Numbered from the stretch's first letter, positions 1-8,873 are shown. The stretch: 29,785 nucleotides of DNA from an uncultured Blautia sp. (GCA_934378195.1 CAKRPO010000029.1:1-29785); one strand, 5' to 3'. Translations and numbers: made by a program. Notes: generated by a model not told the origin, from the letters alone.

Positions 1-28
1 TGTTTTTCTAAAATTTATTCGCAATCTA

Positions 29-586
29 ATGCAGAAACTGTATCTTTTCAGAATTTCTTTTTTTGCTTCTGCTCCAACAGTTTACCTGCCCGCCTGTCCA
101 AAACAGAACATAGCCCAACCGTCTGGGGAATATTTGCTTGACACTTATGGAAACTCCATTCTGCGTCTTGCATATTCTTATCTGCATAACACGCATGATG
201 CAGAAGATATTCTTCAGGAAACCCTGCTGCGCTGTCTTACAGCTGCTCCGATATTTCAGAGTTCTGAACATGAAAAAGCATGGCTTTTAAAAGTAGCTGC
301 CAATCTCAGTAAAAACCGTGTTCTTTATAATCGTAAAAGAAACACAGATGAATTATCTGAAACTCTGGTAGCTGAAAACCGCGAAGATCTCTCCTTTGTA
401 TGGGATGCCGTCCGTTCTCTTCCCGCAAAATACAGTTCAGTTATACATCTCTTCTACTATGAAGGATATACAACCGGAGAGATTTCCAAAATTCTGGATC
501 GCAATGCATCCAGCATTCGCTCCGATCTTTGTCGCGGACGTGAAAAATTAAAATCCATTTTAAAGGAGGCATATGATTTTGAATAA
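29..586 (+). CDS. ECF-type RNA polymerase sigma factor
   Basis: Sigma-70 family factor of the small ECF type, expected to direct RNA polymerase to a small regulon. Region 2 lies at about residues 35-100 (LLDTYGNSILRLAYSYL, DAEDILQETLL) and region 4 with its helix-turn-helix at about 125-180 (LPAKYSSVIHLFYYEGY, then GEISKILDR...RSDLCRGREKL). Length is normal for the class. The first 30 residues are unlike a normal sigma N-terminus, the ATG has no ribosome site, and the frame is open to the window edge. The true start may therefore lie outside the window, or the 5' end may be altered. The following gene overlaps the end by 14 bases, the classic sigma/anti-sigma arrangement. Family call is secure; start and regulon are not. 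Confidence 0.85.
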   Translation: MQKLYLFRISFFASAPTVYLPACPKQNIAQPSGEYLLDTYGNSILRLAYSYLHNTHDAEDILQETLLRCLTAAPIFQSSEHEKAWLLKVAANLSKNRVLYNRKRNTDELSETLVAENREDLSFVWDAVRSLPAKYSSVIHLFYYEGYTTGEISKILDRNASSIRSDLCRGREKLKSILKEAYDFE

Positions 587-1214
587 TTCTTATCATGAGA
601 TCATGGACAAAATTACTGTAACACCTGAGATGCGGCAACAAATCCTGTCTGATATGCCTGAAAAAATTTCACGCAGAAAAAAAAGACAACGCATGAATAA
701 AATCATTCGCTATGCTTCTTTTGCGGCCTGCATTGCACTCATTCTTACTGCAGTCCTGATTTTTTCAGGCATCGTGTCACATGCCCCTTCTTCACCAAAC
801 AGACAAAATGACGACCTGACGCAGGCAGTCAATGGAATCGAAGAATGTACTTCTTTAGATGAACTTGCAGCAAAAGTAAACTTCACTGTTACTGAATTAA
901 AAGAACTTCCATTTACCTCTGAACAGGTAAGCTATTTATCCTTCTGGAATACCCTGGCAGAAATCGACTATGAAGGATCCGATAACTCCATCACCTTCCG
1001 CACCTCCAGAGAAAAAGAAGATAATTCTGGAGATTATAACGTCTATGAATCAATTGAAACAGTCGAGATAAATGGAATCACTGTTACATTAAAAGGAAAT
1101 AACCAGACCTATTCCCTTGCAATATGGCAAAATGGAGAGTACTCCTATTCCATCTCACTGGAAAATGGAATTTCCAAAGAAGACCTTACTACACTCCTAA
1201 AAGCCAATATATAA
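573..1214 (+). CDS. Membrane-anchored partner of the ECF sigma factor (putative anti-sigma)
   Basis: A 213-residue protein with a basic cytoplasmic N-terminus (about 1-43, with a run RRKKRQR), one transmembrane helix (about 44-68) and an extracytoplasmic C-terminal domain of about 145 residues. No HxxxCxxC zinc anti-sigma motif is visible and I do not recognise the outer domain. Overlap with the upstream sigma gene and the single-pass topology suggest an anti-sigma or sensor role; this is inference. The ribosome site AAGGAGG (563-569) is only 3 bases from the ATG at 573 but 9 bases from an in-frame TTG at 579, so the TTG may be the real start (two residues shorter). Confidence 0.75.
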   Translation: MILNNSYHEIMDKITVTPEMRQQILSDMPEKISRRKKRQRMNKIIRYASFAACIALILTAVLIFSGIVSHAPSSPNRQNDDLTQAVNGIEECTSLDELAAKVNFTVTELKELPFTSEQVSYLSFWNTLAEIDYEGSDNSITFRTSREKEDNSGDYNVYESIETVEINGITVTLKGNNQTYSLAIWQNGEYSYSISLENGISKEDLTTLLKANI

Positions 1215-1568
1215 CGTAAAGAGTATTCCCCTCTCCCAGTTTCCACCACACTAGCCCAATAAAGTCCGGTGAGGCCGGAAACAAAATAAAAAACTCCAGC
1301 CAGGAAGTTTTGGAATCATCCTCTGGTACTGGCTCGCCTGAAGAACTTCATGAAGGTTCCTGGTTGTACAGGTTTTTGCGTTGATACAGAAAATGCTGCT
1401 GTCTGAGCGTAGCGAGTTCAGCTCTTTTCTGTATCGTTCTTAGCAAAGTTCTGTACACCATGGTACCTTAGAAGTTCTGAATTGAGACAGACCCAGAGGA
1501 TGATTCATAAAACACTCTGTCAAGAGTTCAATTATTTTAATTTCCTCGTCACCGGGAATCCTTTATTT
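1215..1568. other. Non-coding convergent region between the sigma operon and trpA
   Basis: No plausible gene. It holds a small hairpin TCCGG-tgagg-CCGGA near 1265-1280, a larger palindrome at 1383-1435, and a weak hairpin ACTCT/AGAGT near 1521-1534 that, read on the reverse strand, is followed by GTTTTAT and might end trp transcription. Reading frames across it (for example 1482-2297) run antisense through trpA and show no family features. Confidence 0.6.
1383..1435. repeat. Long palindromic hairpin
   Basis: Perfect 11-bp arms GATACAGAAAA (1383-1393) and TTTTCTGTATC (1425-1435) enclose 31 bases that contain a second short inverted repeat (CTGA...TCAG) around GAGCGTAGCGAG. It lies downstream of the sigma/anti-sigma pair. 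No strong T-run follows, so it looks more like an intergenic palindromic repeat than a terminator. Copies elsewhere in the genome cannot be judged from here. Confidence 0.6.
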
Positions 1569-1710
1569 GTTACTGTTCACTCCGCTCACAGTAACTTGGT
1601 CAAAATGCATTCCAAATCACCTTCGATGATAGCATTTTGCCCCGTATGTCTCGGGATTTTGCCATATTCATGGCAAAACACCTCGCGGGATATTACCTGT
1701 GAACAGTTAC
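1569..1710. mobile_element. MITE copy A (IS66-like ends, 8-bp target duplication)
   Basis: A 142-bp non-coding element. Left end GTTACTGTTCAC, right end GTGAACAGTTAC (inverted match 11 of 12). It is flanked by identical 8-bp direct repeats CTTTATTT at 1561-1568 and 1711-1718. Inside are several stems: GTTACTGT/ACAGTAAC, CAAAATGC/GCATTTTG, and TTTTGCCAT-attc-ATGGCAAAA. It is about 94 percent identical by eye to the copy at 26002-26144. It contains no transposase, so it is non-autonomous. A GTAA-type terminus and 8-bp target duplications are known features of IS66-family elements; assignment to that family is inference. Confidence 0.85.
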
Positions 1711-1712
1711 CT

Positions 1713-2489
1713 TTATTTCTTTATCGCATCCTTCATAGATTTCACATACTCTCTGATATATGGCACGCACTCAGCACCATGCGTCTCGCAGAGTTTCACA
1801 ATGGCAGAACCTACAATAACACCGTCCGCCTGCTCCGCCATTTTCTTCGCCTGCTCCGGTGTGGAGATTCCAAAACCTACTGCACAAGGAATGTCTTTCT
1901 GTGCCTTTACAAGCTGTACCATAGCTCCGATATCTGTAGTAATCTGGCTTCTCATTCCAGTAACGCCAAGAGAAGATACACAATAAACAAATCCTTCTGC
2001 CTCTTTTGCGATCGTGGAGATTCTCTCGTGGGAGGTCGGTGCGATCAGAGAGATCAGGTCCAGACCATATTTATCTGCAACCGATGCAAACTCTTCTTTT
2101 TCTTCAAACGGAACATCCGGAAGGATCATTCCATCCATTCCAACCTCTGCTGCTCTCTTGCAGAAACGCTCGATTCCATAGGAAAAAACAACGTTCGCAT
2201 AGGTCATAAATACCATTGGAATGGAGCTGTTTTTGCGGATTTTTTTTACCATATCAAACACTTTATCCGTAGTAACTCCACCAGACAAAGCACGTAAATT
2301 TGCCCCCTGGATAACAGGTCCTTCTGCCGTCGGATCAGAAAATGGAATGCCAAGTTCAATCAGGTCTGCCCCTGCTTCTTCCATAGCGTAAACGATTTTT
2401 TCGGTAACATCAAGGGACGGATCCCCGCAGGTGACAAACGAGATAAATGCTTTTCCCTTCGCAAATGCTTCTGTAATTCTCTTATTCAT
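1713..2489 (-). CDS. trpA: Tryptophan synthase alpha subunit
   Basis: Cleaves indole-3-glycerol phosphate to indole and glyceraldehyde 3-phosphate; indole is channelled to TrpB in the alpha2-beta2 complex. 258 residues, normal length. The loop with the first catalytic acid is present ([10 protein letters not shown], Glu45, equivalent to Glu49 of E. coli). At the second catalytic position, Asp60 in E. coli (LADGP), this protein has Glu56 (TAEGP); the codon reads GAA. The phosphate-binding glycine segments ([18 protein letters not shown]) are present. The start MNKRITEAF is preferred because GGGGAGG sits just upstream; the longer frame lies inside trpB. It overlaps trpB by 8 bases. A MITE is inserted exactly at its stop codon. 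Confidence 0.95.
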   Translation of the reverse strand: MNKRITEAFAKGKAFISFVTCGDPSLDVTEKIVYAMEEAGADLIELGIPFSDPTAEGPVIQGANLRALSGGVTTDKVFDMVKKIRKNSSIPMVFMTYANVVFSYGIERFCKRAAEVGMDGMILPDVPFEEKEEFASVADKYGLDLISLIAPTSHERISTIAKEAEGFVYCVSSLGVTGMRSQITTDIGAMVQLVKAQKDIPCAVGFGISTPEQAKKMAEQADGVIVGSAIVKLCETHGAECVPYIREYVKSMKDAIKK

Positions 2490-3666
2490 GGATATCCTCC
2501 CCTCTGTAACGTGCAATTGCTGCACAGTCCTTGTCTCCTCGTCCGGAAATGGTGATAACTACGATCTGGTCTTTGCTCATCTGTGGCACGATCTTTCTTG
2601 CGTAAGCCACGGCATGAGCACTCTCGATCGCCGGAATGATGCCTTCTGTTCTTGACAGATATTCGAATGCATCTACCGCTTCATCGTCTGTTACCGGCAC
2701 ATATTCTGCACGTCCGATGTCATAAAGATGTGCATGTTCCGGTCCGACACCAGGGTAATCTAATCCCGCTGAAATGGAATAAACCGGTGCAATCTGACCA
2801 TACTCATCCTGGCAGAAATAGGACTTCATACCATGGAAAATACCAAGTTTTCCAGTTGCGATCGTCGCTGCTGTCTCTGCAGTATTGACGCCGCGTCCAG
2901 CTGCCTCACAGCCGATCAGACGAACTCCCTCATCCTCAATAAAGTTATAGAAAGTTCCTATCGCATTGGAACCACCACCTACACAGGCAAGCACAGCATC
3001 CGGAAGTTTTCCTTCTTTTTCGAGGATCTGTTCTTTGATCTCCTTGGAAATGACTGCCTGGAAATCACGCACGATCGTCGGGAACGGGTGCGGTCCCATG
3101 ACAGATCCGAGGACATAATGTGTATCGGAAATACGGTTTGTCCACTCTCTCATCGTCTCGGAAACAGCATCTTTCAGGGTTGCTGTTCCTGATGTAACGG
3201 CATGTACTTTTGCTCCCAGAAGACGCATTCTGTATACGTTTAATGCCTGACGTTCGGTATCTTCTTTGCCCATGAATACTTCACATTCCATACCCATAAG
3301 AGCCGCTGCTGTCGCTGTTGCAACACCATGCTGACCGGCTCCTGTCTCTGCGATGACACGTGTTTTTCCCATTTTTTTGGCGAGCAAAACCTGTCCAAGA
3401 ACGTTATTGATCTTATGTGCTCCCGTATGGTTCAGGTCTTCTCGTTTCAGATAAACTTTGGCTCCCCCAAGGTCTTCAGTCATATGTGCTGCATAGTACA
3501 GACGTGACGGACGGCCTGCATAATTGTTCAGTAAATCAGTCAGTTCACGATTGAACTCCGAGTCATCTTTGTAATGATTATAGGCTTCTTCCAGTTCCAG
3601 TACTGCATTCATCAGTGTCTCTGGAATATACTGCCCTCCATGTATTCCAAATCTTCCTTTTGACAT
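2482..3666 (-). CDS. trpB: Tryptophan synthase beta subunit
   Basis: PLP enzyme that condenses indole with L-serine to form tryptophan. 394 residues, usual length for TrpB1. The PLP lysine lies in HTGAHKINN and the phosphate-binding loop is [13 protein letters not shown]. The N-terminal [15 protein letters not shown] is the normal TrpB1 beginning. Ribosome site GAGGAGG sits 7 bases before the ATG. It is sixth in the trp operon, 60 bases after trpF, and overlaps trpA, so the two subunits are translationally coupled. Confidence 0.97.
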   Translation of the reverse strand: MSKGRFGIHGGQYIPETLMNAVLELEEAYNHYKDDSEFNRELTDLLNNYAGRPSRLYYAAHMTEDLGGAKVYLKREDLNHTGAHKINNVLGQVLLAKKMGKTRVIAETGAGQHGVATATAAALMGMECEVFMGKEDTERQALNVYRMRLLGAKVHAVTSGTATLKDAVSETMREWTNRISDTHYVLGSVMGPHPFPTIVRDFQAVISKEIKEQILEKEGKLPDAVLACVGGGSNAIGTFYNFIEDEGVRLIGCEAAGRGVNTAETAATIATGKLGIFHGMKSYFCQDEYGQIAPVYSISAGLDYPGVGPEHAHLYDIGRAEYVPVTDDEAVDAFEYLSRTEGIIPAIESAHAVAYARKIVPQMSKDQIVVITISGRGDKDCAAIARYRGEDIHE

Positions 3667-3726
3667 TTATATCCTCCTCTGTGTTTTCCTTTAAAACACC
3701 TTGTCTCTCTGTGATTTTTTATCGAT

Positions 3727-4362
3727 TCAACATTGTTCCATTTTTCTGACGATATCCACAACCTGTCGGATTTTCGCCGGATCTTTCCACTTTTCTGTCT
3801 CCACGCTGCTGCTTAAATCCACTGCATATGGATGAATTTCCTGTATTGCCTGTTCCAGATTGGCGGCTCCGATTCCTCCTGCGAGGAAAAAAGGTCTCTG
3901 AATCTCTGGAATCAAAGACCAGTCAAACGTCTTTCCAGTTCCTCCTCCACCTTGATCCAGGAGAATGTAATCTGCCGGACTTCGCAATGCCATTTCAATA
4001 TCTTCTGTCGTTTTTATCGAAAATGCCTTAATGATCGACTTATCTGTGGATGCTTTTAATTTTCTGATATAGGACTCATCCTCCCGTCCGTGAAGCTGCG
4101 CAAGTGCAAGTGTTCCGTCATTCAGAAGTTCCTTTACCATTTCCATCGGCGCATTCACAAACACTCCAACCGGCTGGATTTCCGGTGCAAGATTTTTCAC
4201 AAGTGATCTCACCTGCTCTGCCGTCACACTCCGGAAACTTTTGGGAAATTCTATGATAAATCCACCGTAATCCGGATTCGTTTCATTGACTGCAAGAATA
4301 TCTTCCCTGCGCCTGAGTCCACATATTTTTATCTTAGTTCCTGTATGATTTTGTGTTTTCAT
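3727..4362 (-). CDS. trpF: Phosphoribosylanthranilate isomerase
   Basis: Amadori isomerisation of phosphoribosylanthranilate to CdRP. 211 residues, single-domain TIM barrel. The catalytic cysteine is in KICGLRRREDI and the catalytic aspartate in LLDQGGGGTGKTFDW; LAGGI forms part of the phosphate site. It follows trpC by 19 bases. The ribosome site is poor (AAAGG abuts the ATG), so expression probably depends on coupling to trpC. TrpF is separate here rather than fused to TrpC as in enterobacteria. Confidence 0.95.
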   Translation of the reverse strand: MKTQNHTGTKIKICGLRRREDILAVNETNPDYGGFIIEFPKSFRSVTAEQVRSLVKNLAPEIQPVGVFVNAPMEMVKELLNDGTLALAQLHGREDESYIRKLKASTDKSIIKAFSIKTTEDIEMALRSPADYILLDQGGGGTGKTFDWSLIPEIQRPFFLAGGIGAANLEQAIQEIHPYAVDLSSSVETEKWKDPAKIRQVVDIVRKMEQC

Positions 4363-4381
4363 CCTTTACATCTCTGAGCTT

Positions 4382-5221
4382 CTACGCTTCTGTCAACGGG
4401 CCTCCATTCAGTTCTTCAAGTGCTGCTTTTTTGTCCGGGCTTCGCATCAGCGTTTCTCCGATCAGCACGGCTTCAATCCTGTTATCATGCAGTCTCTGAA
4501 TATCCTCCGCTGTACGGATACCGCTTTCAGAAACAAAAATGACATCGTCCGGTGCAAGTTTACGAAGTTTAATGCTGTTTGCCATATCCACTTCAAAAGT
4601 CTTGAGATCACGATTATTAACTCCTATAATTCTTGCACCACTCTTTAAAGCCCGCTCAACTTCCTCTGCATCATGTGCTTCCACCAGTGCATCCATACCA
4701 AGATCTTCTGCCATTTCCCTGTACTCCCGAAGCTGTTTATCATCAAGTAATGCACAGATCAGAAGCACTGCGGCAGCTCCATAGGCAGCTGCCTGCAGAA
4801 TCATATAATCATCAATAACGAAGTCTTTTCGCAGCACCGGGATATCTACTTCTGATGCAATCTCCCACAGATACTGATCAGAACCCTGAAAATAAAATGG
4901 CTCTGTCAGGCAGGAAATCGCGGATGCGCCGGCTGCTTTATACGCTTTTGCAATGTCCAGATACGGAAAATCCGGTGCAATCAACCCTTTGGACGGGGAA
5001 GCTTTTTTGACTTCACAGATATAAGACATTCCTGGTTTTTTTAATGCCTGATAAAAACTGTGTGGTGTTTTTGCAGTCTCAGACTGAATCAGCGGATTGA
5101 GTAGCATCTGCACTTTTTTCTGTCGGATTTCGTTGATCAAATCCTCTCTTGGCATCTCTTTTTTATCTTTTTCAATTCGCTCTCTTGTCTTTTCTGCAAT
5201 TTCGTTTAGTATATTCATCAT
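4382..5221 (-). CDS. trpC: Indole-3-glycerol phosphate synthase
   Basis: Closes the indole ring: CdRP to indole-3-glycerol phosphate with loss of CO2. TIM barrel with the expected catalytic segments CEVKKASPSKG, LRKDFV, EAHDAEE, GVNNRDLKTFEVD and VSESGI. A longer frame begins at 5266, but AAAAGGAA lies about 8 bases before the ATG at 5221 (a second ATG is at 5218), giving about 279 residues, normal for TrpC. It is separated from trpD by 81 bases, the largest gap in the operon, and that gap holds a promoter-like element inside an inverted repeat. Confidence 0.95.
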   Translation of the reverse strand: MMNILNEIAEKTRERIEKDKKEMPREDLINEIRQKKVQMLLNPLIQSETAKTPHSFYQALKKPGMSYICEVKKASPSKGLIAPDFPYLDIAKAYKAAGASAISCLTEPFYFQGSDQYLWEIASEVDIPVLRKDFVIDDYMILQAAAYGAAAVLLICALLDDKQLREYREMAEDLGMDALVEAHDAEEVERALKSGARIIGVNNRDLKTFEVDMANSIKLRKLAPDDVIFVSESGIRTAEDIQRLHDNRIEAVLIGETLMRSPDKKAALEELNGGPLTEA

Positions 5222-5267
5222 CAAAAAATTCCTTTTCCATATATAAAGTACAGTTGTTTTCCTCAAA

Positions 5268-5321
5268 TCAGGAATCCCGAACTGTCCTTTCTATTATAGC
5301 ACTTACGCGTTGGATTCCTGA
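5268..5321 (-). promoter_or_regulatory. Possible internal trp promoter inside a 10-bp inverted repeat
   Basis: On the reverse strand just after the trpD stop there is an extended -10, TGCTATAAT (5301-5293), identical to the -10 of the Fe-ADH promoter at 22536-22544. It sits in the 34-base loop of a perfect inverted repeat: TCAGGAATCC in the trpD 3' end and GGATTCCTGA after it. No good -35 is visible. It could be a secondary promoter for trpCFBA with an operator, or an RNA stem-loop between trpD and trpC. Both readings are inference. Confidence 0.45.
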
Positions 5322-6313
5322 ATAAATTCCTCTAATTTCTTCAGTGCTGCACCACTGTCGATCAGTTCCTCTGCCATGCGGACACCAGCTTCCATGGTCT
5401 CTGCTTTACCTGCAATATAAAGAGCAGCTCCGGCATTGAGGCACACTGCCTGACGCTTCGGCCCTTTCTCTTCTCCCTTAAGAATCGCTTTGGTGATCTC
5501 TGCATTTTCTGCCGGAGTTCCACCAACCAGATCCTCCTTGGAGCATCGGGTATATCCAAACTGTTCCGGTGTGATCTCATAAGACTGGAACCATCCATCC
5601 TTAATTTCACATACAGAAGTCGGTGCACTCATGGAAATCTCATCCAGTTTATCCTGTCCAAAAACTACCATTCCTTTGGTCACGCCAAGCTTCGCCATAA
5701 CCTGTGCCAGAGGCTCTACGAGAGACTGATCAAACACACCCATCAGCTCCATATTTGCTCCGGCCGGATTGCTTAAAGGTCCAAGAATATTAAATACAGT
5801 ACGGATTCCAAGTTCTTTACGAATTGGTGCCACGTACTTCATTGCGATGTGATAATTCTGTGCAAACAAGAAACAGATGTTAATCTTTTTGAGAAGTTCT
5901 GCACTTTTTTCCGGTGAAATTGTAATGTTTACGCCAAGTGCTTCAAGAACATCTGCCGCACCGCTCCTGGAGGATGCTGCACGGTTTCCATGCTTTGCTA
6001 CCGGTACGCCGCCTGCTGCGATTACCAGCGAGGAAGTAGTGGAAATATTGAAGGAATTTGCTCCATCCCCACCGGTTCCGACGATTTCCAACACATCCAG
6101 ATCATGCAGCAATTTGATGCAGTGTGCTCGCATTCCTGCTGCAGAAGCAGTGATTTCATCAATTGTTTCACCCTTCATGGAAAGTGCTGTCAGATAAGAT
6201 GACATCTGTACCGGTGTCGCCTGTCCACTCATAATCTCGTCCATGACTGTCTCTGCTTCCTGATATGTTAAATCTTCCTTTTTTGAAAGTTTTACGATTG
6301 CCTCTTTGATCAT
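5303..6313 (-). CDS. trpD: Anthranilate phosphoribosyltransferase
   Basis: Transfers phosphoribosyl from PRPP to anthranilate. 336 residues, normal length. The PRPP/Mg loop [17 protein letters not shown] is intact, as are [18 protein letters not shown] and the region [18 protein letters not shown] is 2 bases from the ATG at 6319 but 8 bases from the ATG at 6313, so MIKEAIVKL is taken as the start. TrpD stands alone here, not fused to the TrpG glutaminase as in E. coli. 11-17 bases follow trpG. Confidence 0.95.
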   Translation of the reverse strand: MIKEAIVKLSKKEDLTYQEAETVMDEIMSGQATPVQMSSYLTALSMKGETIDEITASAAGMRAHCIKLLHDLDVLEIVGTGGDGANSFNISTTSSLVIAAGGVPVAKHGNRAASSRSGAADVLEALGVNITISPEKSAELLKKINICFLFAQNYHIAMKYVAPIRKELGIRTVFNILGPLSNPAGANMELMGVFDQSLVEPLAQVMAKLGVTKGMVVFGQDKLDEISMSAPTSVCEIKDGWFQSYEITPEQFGYTRCSKEDLVGGTPAENAEITKAILKGEEKGPKRQAVCLNAGAALYIAGKAETMEAGVRMAEELIDSGAALKKLEEFIQESNA

Positions 6314-6330
6314 TTTCATGTCCTCCTTAA

Positions 6331-6906
6331 CTACTTCTTTACTACATTTATAAAATTCTGAATCATCACTTTTCCCTCCGGTGTCATAACCGATTCCGGG
6401 TGGAATTGTACTCCATAAATGGGATATTCTTTATGTTCCACTGCCATAATCTCGCCGTCCTCTGCCTCTGCGGTAATCCTGAGAACATTCGGAAGTTCGT
6501 CTCTGACGGCTGCCAGTGAATGGTATCTGGCTGCCAGAAAGCTGTCTCCCAGTCCCGCAAAAAGTTTGCTTTCTCCGACAGTATAGATTGTTTTTTTCTT
6601 GCCATGCATCAGCTCTTTTGCGTAGGAGACTTTGCCGCCGAAAGCTTCACAGATTGCCTGATGTCCCAGACAGATTCCAAGGATTGGAAGTTTTCCTGCA
6701 AAATATTTGATTGCTTCGATGCAGATCCCTGCATCTGATGGCTTACCTGGCCCCGGTGAAAGAATCAGTGCCTCCGGGTTCATTGCCTCAATTTCTTTTA
6801 CTGTATATTCATCATTTCGAACAACTTTGATATCCGGTTCTACGGAACCGATCAGCTGATATACGTTGTAGGAAAAGCTGTCATAATTATCAATCAGTAC
6901 GATCAT
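6331..6906 (-). CDS. trpG: Anthranilate synthase glutamine amidotransferase subunit
   Basis: Class I glutaminase that supplies ammonia to TrpE. 191 residues. The catalytic triad is visible: Cys in [10 protein letters not shown], and His and Glu in VQFHPESV. The oxyanion segment is [13 protein letters not shown]. The start overlaps the trpE stop as ATGA, with GGAGGG about 6 bases upstream, so the subunits are coupled at 1:1. PabA-type use in folate synthesis cannot be excluded from sequence alone, but the operon position supports TrpG. Confidence 0.95.
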   Translation of the reverse strand: MIVLIDNYDSFSYNVYQLIGSVEPDIKVVRNDEYTVKEIEAMNPEALILSPGPGKPSDAGICIEAIKYFAGKLPILGICLGHQAICEAFGGKVSYAKELMHGKKKTIYTVGESKLFAGLGDSFLAARYHSLAAVRDELPNVLRITAEAEDGEIMAVEHKEYPIYGVQFHPESVMTPEGKVMIQNFINVVKK

Positions 6907-8387
6907 TCCAATCCCTCCTGTGCTTTTTCGATTGCCAGAACCACAGCCCTTGCCTTGTTACAACACTCTTCAAATTCTTTTTCCGGAACACTGTCTGCTA
7001 CGATTCCAGCTCCGGAGCGGATACAGATCTCACCTTTTTTCTTATATACAAGACGGATTGCAATGCAGGTATCCAGGTTTCCTGCAAAATCAAGATATCC
7101 GATTGCGCCGCCATAAATGCCTCGTTTGCTCTGTTCCAGTTCTTCTATGATCTGGCAGGCACGGAACTTCGGTGCCCCGGAAAGCGTTCCAGCCGGAAGA
7201 ATGGAATCGACTGCGTCTATCGCATCTTTGTCTTCTCTGAGTTCACCGGCAACTGTGGAACCGATATGCATAACCTGTGAAAAATGCTCCACACTCATGT
7301 ATTTTTCCACTTCTACTGTTCCGATCTTACTGATTCTTCCAATGTCATTTCGTCCGAGATCAACCAGCATATTGTGTTCTGCAAGTTCCTTCTCATCTTT
7401 CAGAAGTTCCTCTTCCAGTTCCCTGTCTTCTTGCTTTGTTTTACCCCGCGGTCTGGTTCCTGCCAGTGGGAAGGTGGTAAGTTTTTTGTCCTCCAGTTTT
7501 ACCAGTGTTTCCGGTGAAGCACCTGCAAGTTCAATGTCATCACTGGAGAAATAGAACATATATGGTGACGGGTTTGTTGCCCTCAGAACTCGGTAAGTGT
7601 CAAATAAACTTCCCTCTGCTTTCGCTCTCATCGGATTGGAAAGTACCACCTGGAAAATGTCTCCTTCGTGAATATAATGTTTCGCTTTTTCTACCATTTC
7701 ACAATACTTTTCTTTCGGAAACTGTGGTTTGATCTCAGATGCAAGTTTCAACAGTGGGAACTCTTCTTTCTCCCCATTTCGGATGAGCTCCGCCATTTCC
7801 TGAAGTTTTTTCTCTGCTTTCTGATAGGAATTTTCCAGATCATCCAGCATGACTCCAGTGATCAGAAGTACTTTCTGTCTGTAATGATCAAAGGCAATCA
7901 CCTGATCAAAAAGCATCAGATCCATGTCTCTGAAATCTGGATCTTCGTGCTCTCCAAGTTTCAGTTTCGGCTCGCTGTATTTAATATAATCGTAAGAAAA
8001 ATATCCGACTAAGCCGCCGGTAAAGGGGGGCATATCTTCCATCACAGGGCTCTTATATTCTTTCAGGATCTCTCTTAAAGTATCTCCCGGATGTGTAACC
8101 TGCTTTGTGATTTCATCCTGATCTGCACCTTCCGTGTGACGGATCTTCATTGCTCCATCTGTACAGGTAATCTCCATGATCGGCTCATATCCCAGGAAGG
8201 AATAGCGTCCCCAGACTTCTGTCTGACTGGCACTTTCAAGCAAATAACAATGTCTGCTTGCCCTTCGCAGAATCCTCATAACTTCCACCGGTGTATATCT
8301 GTCTGCGTATACTTCCCGGCAGACCGGAACTCTTTTGTATTGCCCTTTTGCTGCGATTTCTCTGATGTTTTCTATCGTAGGATACAT
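6903..8387 (-). CDS. trpE: Anthranilate synthase component I
   Basis: Converts chorismate and ammonia to anthranilate; first step of the branch. 494 residues. The N-terminal LLESASQ matches the LLES element of the tryptophan feedback site, so allosteric inhibition is likely. The C-terminal chorismate-binding domain shows AGASPETLVKLEDKKLTTFP, AGTRPRGKT, GAPKFRACQIIEELE and GIVADSVPEKEFEE. The ribosome site AAAGGAGGT lies 7-8 bases before the ATG, just downstream of the T-box terminator. First gene of trpEGDCFBA. Confidence 0.97.
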   Translation of the reverse strand: MYPTIENIREIAAKGQYKRVPVCREVYADRYTPVEVMRILRRASRHCYLLESASQTEVWGRYSFLGYEPIMEITCTDGAMKIRHTEGADQDEITKQVTHPGDTLREILKEYKSPVMEDMPPFTGGLVGYFSYDYIKYSEPKLKLGEHEDPDFRDMDLMLFDQVIAFDHYRQKVLLITGVMLDDLENSYQKAEKKLQEMAELIRNGEKEEFPLLKLASEIKPQFPKEKYCEMVEKAKHYIHEGDIFQVVLSNPMRAKAEGSLFDTYRVLRATNPSPYMFYFSSDDIELAGASPETLVKLEDKKLTTFPLAGTRPRGKTKQEDRELEEELLKDEKELAEHNMLVDLGRNDIGRISKIGTVEVEKYMSVEHFSQVMHIGSTVAGELREDKDAIDAVDSILPAGTLSGAPKFRACQIIEELEQSKRGIYGGAIGYLDFAGNLDTCIAIRLVYKKKGEICIRSGAGIVADSVPEKEFEECCNKARAVVLAIEKAQEGLE

Positions 8388-8469
8388 GAATCTTACCTCC
8401 TTTTTACTGCTGTGAATTTTATTTTGAATCGGTACCTGCCATTCTCTGCTTTCTTAAATATTTTTTTCA

Positions 8470-8520
8470 AAAAAAAGAAAGCCCGCCCATGACAGAATCT
8501 CATTTCTGTCAAGGACGAGC
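8470..8520 (-). terminator. T-box attenuator terminator
   Basis: Hairpin with core GACAGAA/TTCTGTC extended by GC-rich flanks (8481-8520), followed on the reverse strand by TTTCTTTTTTTT. It competes with the antiterminator that includes the T-box at 8533-8546. Confidence 0.9.
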
Positions 8521-8632
8521 AATAAAATTCACCCGCGGTGCCACCTTGATTCACGGAACGACCCGTGCACTTTGCGGAATACCTGCATATTCCCGGCAAC
8601 TGACGTATGCCCTACGTCACAGAATACTAAGT

Positions 8633-8659
8633 GTTACTGTTCACTTCATTCACAGAAAC
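8633..8659. repeat. MITE-end-like hairpin within the T-box leader
   Basis: Begins GTTACTGTTCACT, identical to the left end of the two MITE copies, and matches 23 of 27 bases of their terminal hairpin. Its arms GTTACTGT/ACAGAAAC differ by one base. The flanks TACTAAGT and TACTTTTC share only TACT, so a target duplication is at best decayed. It lies between the specifier loop and the T-box, where Stem II/III elements vary in length. Confidence 0.5.
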
Positions 8660-8797
8660 TACTTTTCCCTGTGCCCTCAGCGGTCCATTTAACAATCTGC
8701 ATCTCCACCCGGCTCTCACCCTCCCGGACTCTCTGTGCGCGCATGATTATTTTTATCTCCGCTTCAACGGTTTAACTAGCTAAATCAAATTTTCTAT

Positions 8798-8826
8798 AAA
8801 ATACCACGTTCTTCTTTCATTGTCAA
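8798..8826 (-). promoter_or_regulatory. trp operon promoter
   Basis: Reverse strand: perfect -35 TTGACA (8826-8821), 17-base spacer, -10 TATTTT (8803-8798). Transcription would begin near 8790, giving a leader of about 400 bases that carries the T-box. Confidence 0.8.
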
Positions 8827-8873
8827 TGGGATATTTTAAATAATTCACATTTTTATCATCATTTTTTATCTTT

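Larger units (their letters stand above)
8466..8790 (-). promoter_or_regulatory. Tryptophan T-box riboswitch (trp operon leader)
   Basis: Transcription-attenuating leader that senses uncharged tRNA. Read on the reverse strand it has the Stem I GA/K-turn signature (AGAGAG...GGTGAGAG...CC), a TGG tryptophan specifier at 8687-8685, and the T-box AGGTGGCACCGCGG (8546-8533), followed by a terminator at 8470-8520. In the acceptor-binding TGGN the last base is C, which fits a G discriminator base, as is usual for bacterial tRNA-Trp. When uncharged tRNA-Trp pairs, the antiterminator forms and trpE is transcribed. A hairpin resembling the local MITE end lies inside the leader at 8633-8659. Confidence 0.93.

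Noticed and set aside
1482..2297. Forward open frame of 271 codons across the trpA region
   Set aside because: It is antisense to trpA, has no ribosome site or family motif, and crosses the MITE and its duplications.
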